DNA from: Sphingomonas carotinifaciens
GTDB lineage: Bacteria; Pseudomonadota; Alphaproteobacteria; Sphingomonadales; Sphingomonadaceae
Assembly: GCF_009789535.1 (NCBI RefSeq)
Contig: NZ_WSUT01000005.1
Location: forward strand, 2,928,001-2,992,000
Direction of reading: 5' to 3'
Length of the DNA: 64,000 nt
Both the position numbers and the translations under genes were made by a program. The notes beneath the pieces are model-generated. The model made no database searches and was not told the DNA's origin. It saw only the letters and a program-made list of their open reading frames with translations. Positions 1-7,254 of this stretch are shown here, piece after piece. Within the stretch, counting starts at the first letter, position 1. Every line of letters begins with the position of its first letter.

Positions 1-221
1 TGGGCGCCATCATCGTTGAGGGTAAGGTCAGCGGAGCGGCAGACGGCTGAGAGCATGAGGCTGAGGCTAGCGCGACCTACCCTCGGCGTCGACCCGACTC
101 ACAGCACGAAGCCGCTGCGCGGCATTGACGTTCGCGGTGGAGGTAACGCGTCAGCGCTGAGGTTTGGCCCTGCGGCATCGGGGGCAGACGATGGAGTTCC
201 TTCAACAAGAGGAACCCTGTC
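1..221. other. Upstream part of IS91-type element, no gene
   Basis: No convincing gene lies here. The stretch precedes the recombinase gene of an IS91-like element and probably belongs to that element. Just before the recombinase ATG there is a purine-rich GAGGA ribosome binding site. The left end of the element could not be located and may lie outside the window. Confidence 0.4.
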
Positions 222-1127
222 ATGACGACGTCACCGACCGAAGCACCTGTCACCCCGCTGCGTCAGCGAATGCTCGACGACATGGCGATGCGTTCGATGC
301 GGGCGCGGACGCAGCATGACTATGTCCGCCACGTTCGCGCCTTCGCGGCGTTCCTTAAACGCTCGCCGGATACCGCAACGGCAGAGGATGTACGGCGCTT
401 CCAGGCCCACCAGCGCGAGCACGGCACCAGCGAGTCCGTTATCGGCGCCACGGTATCGGCGCTGCGCTTCCTGTTCGGGGTGACGCTCGACCGGCCCGAC
501 CTGTCGCGCAAGCTGGTGCTGGCGCCGCGGCCCCGGAAACTGCCGGATGTACTGAGCGTCGATGAGGCCGGACGGCTGCTGGAGGCGGCACCGGGCATCA
601 AGTACCGGGCCGCGCTCGGCGTGGCATACGGCGCCCGCCTGCGCGTGTCGGAGGTGGCGCACCTCAAGGCCGACGACATCGACAGCAGGCGGATGCTCAT
701 CCGCATTGAGAAGGGCAAGGGTCGCAAGGACCGCAATGCGATGCTGTCGCCGCAACTGCTTGAGCTGCTGCGGCTCTGGTGGCGTGAGGGAAAGCGGCGC
801 AGTGTCCTGCTACCGCACGGCTGGTTGTTCCCGAGCCGCAGCTACACCGACCCGATCTCGACCCGGCAGCTGCACCGCGCCGTTTGCGAAGCGGCCGAGG
901 CAGCGGGCATCCGCAAGCGCGTCAGTCCACACACGTTGCGGCACAGTTTCGCGACGCATCTGCTCGAACAGGACGTCAACATCCGCGTCATCCAGGTGCT
1001 GCTCGGGCACAGCAAGCTCGAGACCACCGCGCTCTACACCAAGGTCGCGACGCGCACGATCCGCGCGGTGACCGGGCCGCTCGACCAGTTGATGGCGCTG
1101 ATGGACGACAGGACGCCGGCCGGGTGA
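222..1127 (+). CDS. Tyrosine recombinase of an IS91-type element
   Basis: A 301-residue site-specific tyrosine recombinase. The N-terminal third is a SAM-like core-binding domain (about residues 10-95) and the rest is the catalytic domain. Visible catalytic residues are the first Arg in YGARLRVSEV, the box HTLRHSFATHL (H-x-x-R), and LGHSKLETTALYTKV, which supplies the last His and the nucleophilic Tyr. A GAGGA site precedes the ATG. The stop is only 7 bp from the following transposase start, so the two are probably co-transcribed. This pairing of a XerC/D-like recombinase with an IS91 transposase is a known arrangement in Proteobacteria. The reading frame appears intact, unlike the transposase. 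Its role in transposition is inferred from the pairing. Confidence 0.9.
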   Translation: MTTSPTEAPVTPLRQRMLDDMAMRSMRARTQHDYVRHVRAFAAFLKRSPDTATAEDVRRFQAHQREHGTSESVIGATVSALRFLFGVTLDRPDLSRKLVLAPRPRKLPDVLSVDEAGRLLEAAPGIKYRAALGVAYGARLRVSEVAHLKADDIDSRRMLIRIEKGKGRKDRNAMLSPQLLELLRLWWREGKRRSVLLPHGWLFPSRSYTDPISTRQLHRAVCEAAEAAGIRKRVSPHTLRHSFATHLLEQDVNIRVIQVLLGHSKLETTALYTKVATRTIRAVTGPLDQLMALMDDRTPAG

Positions 1128-1134
1128 CGCCCGC

Positions 1135-2326
1135 ATGCGCGCCTCCATCGAGGTCGCCGAAATCTTCCGCGCTGCCGGTTCTGCATACCGGGCTGCTCGT
1201 GCCGGGCATCTGAGCCTCGACCAGCTCAAGGTCATGTCGGCCATCGAGCATTGCCGTACCGCCGTCATGCGCGGGCACGTCGAAGCCTGCACTGACTGCG
1301 GGCACTGGCGGGTCTCCTACAACTCCTGCCGCAACCGGCACTGTCCGCGGTGCCAGGGCGCGGTCGCACGCACCTGGCTCGCCGAGCGCGAGGCCGACTT
1401 GCTGCCGGTCGGCTACTTCCACGTCGTCTTCACGCTGCCCGCCGAGGTTGCCGATATCGCCCTCCAGAACAAGGCGGCGGTTTACGGGCTGCTGTTCCAG
1501 GCGGCGTCGGAGACGATGACGACCATCGCCATCGACCCGAAGCACCTCGGCGCGCGCATCGGCATCACCGCAGTGCTGCACACCTGGGGTTCAGCGATGA
1601 CCCACCATCCGCACATCCACATGGTTGTTCCAGGCGGCGGGCTGTCGCCGGATGGCAGCCGCTGGGTGTCGTCACGCCCGGCGTTCCTGCTGCCGGTGCG
1701 TGTCCTCGGCAAGCTGTTCCGCCGCCTGTTCCTGAGCCGGCTGACGGCGCTACACGACGCCGGGCGGCTCGGCTTCCATGGCAGCCTCGCGCACCTTGCC
1801 AACCGGCGCACCTTCCTGCGGCACCTAGCTCCGGTTCGGAAGAAGCGTTGGGTCGTCTATGCCAAGCCGCCATTCGCCGGGCCAGAGACGGTGCTGGCCT
1901 ATCTGTCGTGCTACACCCACCGCGTCGCTATTTCGAACAGCCGGCTCCTGCGCTTCGACCAGACCGGCGTCACCTTCCGCTACAAGGATTATCGCCGCGC
2001 CGGGGGCCGAGCGGCAGCAGGTCATGACGCTCAGCCCCGACGAGTTCATCCGCCGCTTCCTGCTCCACGTCCTGCCGAAGGGCTTCCACCGCATCCGCCA
2101 CTATGGCCTGCTCGCCGGCCCCACCCGCAAGGCCCATATCGAACGCGCCCGCAAACTGCTCGGGGTCACTCCGCCGCCGGCTGCCGTGCCAGACGAGCCA
2201 GAAGATACCCGCCCGCCATGCCCGTGCTGCGGAGGGCGCATGGTCGTCATCGAGACCTTCGAACGCTGGTGCCCGGCTCGTGCCCCGCCGTACAGCGTCA
2301 TTTCAACCGGGACCATCACACCATGA
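1135..2326 (+). pseudogene. IS91-family transposase, broken by a +1 frameshift
   Basis: An IS91-type (HUH, rolling-circle) transposase. The N-terminal part has the four-cysteine zinc-binding block (CTDCGHW followed by SCRNRHCPRCQ). The HUH motif is visible as HPHIHMVVPGGG, and the Y-x3-Y catalytic tyrosines as YLSCYTHRVAI. The frame from 1135 runs correctly to about 2005, then continues in the next frame (RQQVMTLSPDEFIRRF and PCPCCGGRM) to 2326. A run of five G at 2002-2006, where four would restore the family sequence (RAGAERQQ), explains the shift. Together the two frames give a normal length of about 397 residues. The element is probably no longer able to move by itself, unless the extra G is an assembly error. 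Confidence 0.88.
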
Positions 2327-2681
2327 TCCGGCATGGCTCGATCTTCCCCCGCCACGCGGTCCCCCCGCTTCCGGCGTCCGTGCCGCTCGCACCAGCGACA
2401 TCGCCAGCCACATCAACGCTCACCCAGACCGTCAGTCCTACCCGATATCCATGCCGCAGGTTCTTCCCGAGTGCCACGCCGCGGCCTCGCACGGCCCATT
2501 CCACCGGACGTCGCACTGCCCAGCCAGCCTCCGGGAAACCGCTTTCCCCATAGCCCACCGCTCGCGACCCGCGGCTCCTGCTTTGGAGGATATCGTACAC
2601 CTGCCGGTGCCCGATTTCCATCCAGGAGTGGACATTCGCGCCTTTGAACTCCTTGCTCTAAAGCGGTCATTCGGTAAGCCT
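2327..2681. other. Gene-free stretch downstream of IS91 transposase
   Basis: Open frames here look like shadow translation rich in Pro, Arg and Ser, and I see no gene. The stretch presumably holds the 3' (ori-type) end of the IS91-like element, but I could not identify a terminus. Base composition becomes less GC-rich toward 2640, where the next gene begins. Confidence 0.45.
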
Positions 2682-3554
2682 ATGACGATGGCCAGCCGTC
2701 TTGTGCTCCGTATTGCGTTGGCTGCTGCCTGTTCGCTTCTGGCTGGGTTGGCCGGATGCCGAGACGCGATACCTCCCGGCAAAACGGCAGCCATAAAACC
2801 CGATAAATCCCGGGCCGCTTTCTTCGAGCGCCCGGCGGCGCTTGCTACGGCTCGAGCATCATCCACGCCAAGTCCACTCATTGTCTTGCTTTCGACTGAT
2901 CCGTGGAAAATGGTGGTCGGTTCGGATTCACCGACCTTTGCACTTTACAGTGATGGAACGGTATTGTTTCGGCGAAAGGACGATTATGGGGCAGTCAAGC
3001 TAAATCGAACCGAGTTGAATGCCTTGATCGAGGGGTTTTCTAGTCCAGAATTGGTCGCTCTCTCCGGTCACTATGAAGCAGCAAACTGGACCGATCAACC
3101 AGGCAACAATTTGCTCCTGTATGGCCGAAAGGTGCCGCTATACATCACCGTGTATGGTTCCTTGAACGACGTTCAGGTAAGGGCCAAGTTGCCAGACACT
3201 GTCCTCGAAGCGTTCGATAGATTGCGCAACTTTTCTGCGCCAAGTGCCAATCCTTGGCTTCCTAGAGAAGTAGAAGTTATGGTTTGGCCTTACGAGCACG
3301 CGCCTGATTCATCAATCATCTGGCCTAAGCGATGGCCTGCTCTCGCAAGTCCGGCAACGCGGAAACGCGGTGACTCATACAGCATTTTCATTCCATCCTC
3401 CGAGTTGCCTGCCCTTCGCTCATTTCTCGCCGCTCGAAGGGAGAAGGGGGCTGTCAAGATCGATGGCAAGAAGTGGTCTGCCAGCATTCGGCTACCTTTC
3501 CCGCATGAGGAGCTATGGATGGCTCCGAACGATGAGATAGCGACCAAACAATAG
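2682..3554 (+). CDS. Putative lipoprotein, unknown function
   Basis: A 290-residue protein of no recognised family. The ATG at 2682 gives a lipoprotein signal peptide: a short basic start, a hydrophobic stretch, and a lipobox LAGLAGC with the acceptor cysteine near residue 26. The mature part begins with a low-complexity Ala/Pro/Ser stretch and continues as a mixed alpha/beta sequence without transmembrane segments. The longer open frame starting inside the transposon is rejected because the signal peptide fixes the start. The gene is less GC-rich than its surroundings and sits alone between the IS91 remnant and a convergent operon, which suggests separate acquisition. An envelope location is inferred from the signal peptide only. 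Confidence 0.72.
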   Translation: MTMASRLVLRIALAAACSLLAGLAGCRDAIPPGKTAAIKPDKSRAAFFERPAALATARASSTPSPLIVLLSTDPWKMVVGSDSPTFALYSDGTVLFRRKDDYGAVKLNRTELNALIEGFSSPELVALSGHYEAANWTDQPGNNLLLYGRKVPLYITVYGSLNDVQVRAKLPDTVLEAFDRLRNFSAPSANPWLPREVEVMVWPYEHAPDSSIIWPKRWPALASPATRKRGDSYSIFIPSSELPALRSFLAARREKGAVKIDGKKWSASIRLPFPHEELWMAPNDEIATKQ

Positions 3555-3635
3555 GCGGCTCTTTCCTAAACGGACCGTCAGCTTACCACCAGTGATTGCA
3601 GCAGGCTGGGCTTTCCAGACGGCCGCCAGCTGGCG

Positions 3636-4361
3636 TTACACTGGGACAGTGATGAGGGTCAGCCTTTGCCCTGAGGCAGCGTGAAGCGTTTCGCAATGGA
3701 GCCGTATGCCGCTCAGGTTTCGACCACGAAAATGACGTTGGGCAGGCACCGACCATTGCTTCGGTTGGGATACGGGTTCGCTGCCTTCTTTACCCGTCGA
3801 GACATCCAGCCGCAAATGCCACCCTCTGGGCAAAGCGGGCGATCGCTTGAACCAACGACGCCCGTCCGGCTCATCAACAATGAGGGCGAACCGGCCAGCG
3901 TGGATGTCGGCCAGTCGCAGCGCTGCCGCTAATCTGCTCACCTGAAAAAGCCGGGCAACACTGTCCATCAGCGCGACCGACATCGGCGCTTCCGCCATCC
4001 ACGGCACGAGCATGGAGCACGGCATCAGCAGTTCGGCGGCGTAGCGGTCGGCGTCTCGCTCGCAAGTGTGGTCCGGCGCATTTCCTGACGCATCATGGCA
4101 GATCAGCCGCTGGCCGCGATGATGGTGCCAATGGCCAAGCTCGTGCGCGACCGAGAAGCGTTGCCGCACGCGGCTTGCCCTATCATCGACCGTGATGATG
4201 GCCCGGTCGACCATGCCGACGATCCGTGCATCACCTTGCGGCAGCGCGCGATAGCGAACCCACGCGCCGACGGACCAGGCGATCACCTCGACGTCGATCT
4301 CATCCGGTTCGGTGATGCCAAGATCCTGGAGCAGCCGTTCCGCTGGCGACAGGCTCGTCAT
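3636..4361 (-). CDS. ImmA/IrrE family metallopeptidase
   Basis: A 241-residue protein with the zinc peptidase signature HELGH at residues 73-77 (context SVAHELGHWHHH). The downstream third-ligand region is CERDADRYAAELLMP, with Glu at about 101, matching the E-x2-AD-x-F-A-x2-LLMP pattern of the family. The family includes ImmA of ICEBs1, which cleaves the ImmR repressor, and Deinococcus IrrE/PprI. The C-terminal 100 residues are less conserved and may recognise the target. The start overlaps the end of the preceding gene by 4 bp (ATGA), and that gene in turn overlaps a sigma-like gene. A role in inactivating a regulatory partner encoded in the same operon is my inference. Confidence 0.85.
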   Translation of the reverse strand: MTSLSPAERLLQDLGITEPDEIDVEVIAWSVGAWVRYRALPQGDARIVGMVDRAIITVDDRASRVRQRFSVAHELGHWHHHRGQRLICHDASGNAPDHTCERDADRYAAELLMPCSMLVPWMAEAPMSVALMDSVARLFQVSRLAAALRLADIHAGRFALIVDEPDGRRWFKRSPALPRGWHLRLDVSTGKEGSEPVSQPKQWSVPAQRHFRGRNLSGIRLHCETLHAASGQRLTLITVPV

Positions 4362-4699
4362 TTCGGCTGGTCGGCATCCATCCGTTCCAGCTCGGCCAGA
4401 TCGTCGATCAGCGTGTCCCAGTCGTCGGGATGGGTGCCACGTGCCGCCAGCGTCAGCGGCGTATCGATGTCGCTCGCCATCGCTTTCTGCAACTCAGCAC
4501 GAAGCCGGGCGCGATCGATCGACACGACGGAGGCGCCGGCGTCACGGTCGAGCATCGCGCGAATGTCGTGAAGCCGCGCCTTCTTCACCTTCAGTTCGGC
4601 GGCGTCGAGCTCGGCGTGCCAGTCGTCGAGGTCGGGTTCGTCCTCTTCGAGAAATTCATCCAGCAGGCGCAGCCGCGCGACTTCGTCTTCGTCGGTCAT
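4358..4699 (-). CDS. Small acidic protein between sigma-like factor and ImmA/IrrE peptidase
   Basis: A 113-residue, strongly acidic protein with no recognised domain. It starts MTDEDEVARLRLLDEF and is rich in Asp, Glu, Leu and Ala, predicting a mostly helical fold. It overlaps both neighbours by 4 bp, so the three genes are translationally coupled in the order sigma-like factor, this protein, peptidase. Position and charge would suit an anti-sigma or antitoxin-like partner that the peptidase destroys, but no motif proves that. I am confident that it is a gene and not confident about its function. Confidence 0.72.
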   Translation of the reverse strand: MTDEDEVARLRLLDEFLEEDEPDLDDWHAELDAAELKVKKARLHDIRAMLDRDAGASVVSIDRARLRAELQKAMASDIDTPLTLAARGTHPDDWDTLIDDLAELERMDADQPK

Positions 4700-5217
4700 G
4701 ACACCCTCTTTGCTTTACCGGCGCGACCAATCGCGCGGTTCATTCTTTTACGAAGGGCCGCAAGCCCCTTCTCGTCGATCCCGAACTGGTTCTGTAGCTC
4801 CTCACCGCGTTTTCCGGCGATGACGGCATCAAGCAAAGCGAGCAATCCTGGGTCGGAACGAAGCGCCTCCCGGATGTCCGCGATCGTGCGTCGAGCGTCG
4901 ATCGGATCGTGCGTCATCTGCTCGAACGAGGCCACGTCGTTATCCAAGCTCGCCGCGTCGAGGTCATCGTAAAGAACCAGCGTCCGTCCTTCCGCTTCGT
5001 CGCGGTAGGCGTCGCGGATCATGCTGCGCATGACCCAGTTGAGGAACGTGACGATATCCCAGCTCTGGCGGCACTTGCGACGACCATCGAGCGCTCGGCA
5101 GATCGCCTCCTGGCGGAGATCTGCTGCAAGCATCCGCTGCTCGCGGACAAGATATTGCGATCGCAGGACAAGACGCCGGTATTGATCCTTGGTCAGCGCC
5201 TGCAGGCGTTCGCGCAT
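4696..5217 (-). CDS. Sigma-70-family (ECF-like) RNA polymerase sigma factor
   Basis: A 173-residue protein laid out like a small sigma factor. A region-2-like segment (about residues 30-72) reads ADLRQEAICRALDG, then FLNWVMRSMIRDAYRDEA, resembling the DLxQE and IxRNxxxDxxR patterns. A variable acidic linker follows, then a region-4-like helix-turn-helix (about 125-165, LLDAVIAGKRGEELQNQFGI). The ATG at 5217 has only a weak ribosome binding site. In the same frame a strong GAGGAGG lies at 5293-5299, just upstream of an ATC codon at 5284-5286, so a rare non-AUG start adding 23 residues is possible. It heads a coupled three-gene operon behind an unusual near-palindrome. Confidence 0.72.
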   Translation of the reverse strand: MRERLQALTKDQYRRLVLRSQYLVREQRMLAADLRQEAICRALDGRRKCRQSWDIVTFLNWVMRSMIRDAYRDEAEGRTLVLYDDLDAASLDNDVASFEQMTHDPIDARRTIADIREALRSDPGLLALLDAVIAGKRGEELQNQFGIDEKGLAALRKRMNRAIGRAGKAKRVS

Positions 5218-5300
5218 CTCGTCGACCGTCAGGTGAGGATCGTCGTCGACATCATCGGCAACGGGTGCTGGATCGATCGATGAGATGGTGGCCTCCTCAT

Positions 5301-5389
5301 ACCCTATACGGACGAGGCGGCATATTCGGACACGAAGGTAACAATTTTATTGGCAGGTGTCCGAATTCGCTGTCTCGTCCGTATAGGGT
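5301..5389. promoter_or_regulatory. 89-bp near-palindrome: two 33-bp arms, candidate divergent promoters
   Basis: The left arm (5301-5333) and right arm (5357-5389) are inverted copies matching at 29 of 33 positions, around a 23-bp AT-richer centre. Read outward from the centre, each arm carries TGTCCGAAT, then about 11 bp, then CTCGTCCGTATAGGGT. The layout is like a -35/-10 pair used in both directions. The leftward copy points into the sigma-like gene and ends next to a GAGGAGG ribosome binding site. The rightward copy points against the end of the neighbouring gene. Autoregulated promoters or operators are inferred. A transcribed hairpin is the main alternative. Confidence 0.6.
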
Positions 5390-5411
5390 GATAGACCTCG
5401 ACCAGGGTCCG

Positions 5412-5903
5412 TCAGGCGGCCTGCGCCCAGAGGGTGCACTGATCGTCGTCATACTGAACGCCCGGCCGCATGACCTGTCGGGTCAGCCAGGCGCTGGCGC
5501 GTTCGATGCCCTCGCTCATGTCCTCAGCGGGCTTGCCGTCGATATGCACGATCTCGCGCGGTGCGAGCCGGAAATGCCCGCGCACATGGGCCTGCGGCAG
5601 GATGAGCCCGCGGTTGCCCGACTTCGACAGCCACAAGTTACAGCCGCTCTGGATGTGGCAGCGACCATCGCGCGGCAGGAACAGCGCGATGCCGGTCAGC
5701 GCCGGGTTCGGTCCGGCGCGATATTCGAGGTGGAGCAGATCGGCATCGGTCTCAACCGCATGGCGGCCCATCTCGATCTTGTCCTCGATCCCGAGCGGAT
5801 CGCCGCCGGTGATGACGACGCCGGGCTTGAGCTTGCGGCTACCGAGCAGCAGCTTGACGACGGCGCGGGTGACGGCGGCTTCGAAGGTGGTGACGGTCAT
5901 CAT
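5412..5903 (-). CDS. Hypothetical protein, unknown function
   Basis: A 163-residue protein I do not recognise. The start is set by an AAGGAG site followed by two adjacent ATG codons at 5903 and 5900. The sequence is a mixed alpha/beta globular type without signal peptide or membrane segments. It contains several Gly/Asp turns (VVITGGDPLGIEDKIEMG) and a segment with a Cys, two Trp and basic residues in the middle. It follows another unknown gene by 52 bp on the same strand and is probably in one operon with it. The pair lies immediately upstream of the 89-bp near-palindrome. It is likely cargo of the mobile region. Confidence 0.62.
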   Translation of the reverse strand: MMTVTTFEAAVTRAVVKLLLGSRKLKPGVVITGGDPLGIEDKIEMGRHAVETDADLLHLEYRAGPNPALTGIALFLPRDGRCHIQSGCNLWLSKSGNRGLILPQAHVRGHFRLAPREIVHIDGKPAEDMSEGIERASAWLTRQVMRPGVQYDDDQCTLWAQAA

Positions 5904-5955
5904 TCTATCTCCTTGTTTCATCCCCGCATCGGGGCCGTTCATCATTCCGTTCATC

Positions 5956-6474
5956 TCAACCCTGGTGCTCGCTCCGGCAGGCGCGCACGATCTGGGCGGC
6001 GGCGCACTCCAGTCCGGCGGCGCGGTCCCACAGGCAGTTCCAGGGCAGCCGGGTGCCGATCTCGACACCGTGACGGCCGAGCTTCACCGACAGCCCGCCG
6101 CGAGCCGGAACCAGATGCAGGCCCTGGTCGCGGTCGCGAAAGAAATTGAGGTCGGTGAGCAGCAGCGGGCCGGTGATCGAGCGCAGCGCGACGTCGACGC
6201 GGACGGGGTCGATGGCCTCGGGGTGAAAACCGTGGCGGATCAGCAGCGTATCGCGACGCCGCGTCGCGGCACAGCGCAGCAGCGCCTGGTCGAACATCGG
6301 CTCGGTGACGGGGGTCATCGCGATGATGACGTTATGGCCGAGGCATTCGACCGCACCTGGCAGACCGGAGTTTCCGAACAGCGGCGCGGGTTCGTCGCAG
6401 CCGAGGGCTGCAAGGACATAGTTCATCAGCGCAACCGAGGCGGTCGGCAAAACATCGTGGATCATGGGGGACAT
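5956..6474 (-). CDS. Hypothetical protein, unknown function
   Basis: A 172-residue protein I do not recognise. An AAGG-type ribosome binding site precedes the ATG at 6474. There is no signal peptide or transmembrane segment. A central block (RRDTLLIRHGFHPEAIDPV, then VALRSITGPLLLTDLNFFRD) has regular hydrophobic periodicity typical of a folded protein. The C-terminal part carries paired Cys and Trp residues (PWNCLWDRAAGLEC). It is probably co-transcribed with the gene that ends at 5412. Nothing in the sequence indicates the reaction or partner. Confidence 0.6.
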   Translation of the reverse strand: MSPMIHDVLPTASVALMNYVLAALGCDEPAPLFGNSGLPGAVECLGHNVIIAMTPVTEPMFDQALLRCAATRRRDTLLIRHGFHPEAIDPVRVDVALRSITGPLLLTDLNFFRDRDQGLHLVPARGGLSVKLGRHGVEIGTRLPWNCLWDRAAGLECAAAQIVRACRSEHQG

Positions 6475-6536
6475 GGAGCCTTTGTGGACGTACGTGATCC
6501 CCGGACCGGCTGGTCCGGTTCAGACCCCTTCGATTT

Positions 6537-6845
6537 TCATTTCTCGTCAGGGCTTCGCTCGGCGCCGGCCGATCTCCCCTTCCTCGCGCGACAGCGGTCG
6601 CGGCCATCGCGGAAGATGGCGTTGCCGATGACGGCATAGCCCCAGCTATCGAGCGTGCGGGCGCTGTCCGCGACGGTGCCGGAACGATGGATGGCAGCAG
6701 CAGGGCAGTACACCTCGACCATGGCTGGCACCCAGTTGGCGATGCTGCCGGCGGGCTGGCGTTGCCACCATTGCCCCGCGATCAGGGCAGTCAGCAGCAG
6801 GATCACGCTCAGGCGAAAGACGACGGGGAAGCGGCGGCGCTTCAT
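6537..6845 (-). CDS. Small single-pass membrane protein, unknown function
   Basis: A 102-residue protein starting MKRRRFPVV at 6845, preceded by GGAG about eight bases upstream. Residues 8-24 form one hydrophobic segment (VVFRLSVILLLTALIAG) after four basic residues, so it is either an uncleaved membrane anchor or a signal peptide. The rest is short and hydrophilic with a very basic C-terminus. The longer open frame upstream adds an unlikely N-terminus and lacks a ribosome binding site. A GAGACG/CGTCTC inverted repeat at 6876-6892 sits in the upstream region and could be an operator. The family is not recognised. Confidence 0.5.
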   Translation of the reverse strand: MKRRRFPVVFRLSVILLLTALIAGQWWQRQPAGSIANWVPAMVEVYCPAAAIHRSGTVADSARTLDSWGYAVIGNAIFRDGRDRCRARKGRSAGAERSPDEK

Positions 6846-6984
6846 TTTCTTTTCTCCAGCAGATTGTCGCTGCCGGAGACGGTAAGCGTCTCGAAATATG
6901 CCAAATCGTACTGTCAGAACCGGCCCAACCTGCCGCATGTTGTAGCAACCCGAACGTCATTCCTGCACGGCGGGACTTGGTTCG

Positions 6985-7254
6985 TTAACGGGTTCGGCCT
7001 ACACCAGCCCCGTTCGCCAGCAGGCGGACCGAGGCGTGGAAACCTCGTGATGGGTAGCCGCATGCCCGGTCGAAAGAGATTTCGGCCGGGGAGCGGGCGT
7101 GGATGTCCAAGGCTCTTCCAGGGCCCAAAGACGCTCGCGCCTGTCTCATCACAGGTTTCCAATCCCCGGCTTACGGGCCGGCATCGCCTCGTTTTCATAT
7201 GGGGCGGTGCCGCCGGCTGGGGAAGCCGATGCATTGCCCGACACGGGGGTGCGT
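6985..7254 (+). other. Hairpin-rich leader upstream of S8 protease, possible structured RNA
   Basis: No plausible protein is encoded here, but on the plus strand at least six hairpins follow one another. They include CGCC/GGCG at about 7015-7026, CGAGG/CCTCG at about 7030-7047, a 10-bp stem closed by a GAGA (GNRA-type) tetraloop at about 7066-7089, CCTGT/ACAGG at about 7140-7155, CCGGC/GCCGG at about 7165-7180, and a larger GCCGGC/GCCGGC stem enclosing a CGCC/GGCG stem up to about 7218. The density suggests a regulatory leader or small RNA. It matches no riboswitch or ribozyme class that I can name. Confidence 0.4.

Noticed and set aside
5265..6149. Long plus-strand open frames opposite the unknown genes
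   Set aside because: The minus-strand frames have ribosome binding sites and natural composition. The plus-strand ones are rich in Arg, Gly, Pro and Ala without motifs, as expected for antisense frames in GC-rich DNA.
7165..7230. HDV-like ribozyme before the S8 protease
   Set aside because: Only the P1-like strands match. P2, P4 and the catalytic C region are not found, so the resemblance is probably chance.
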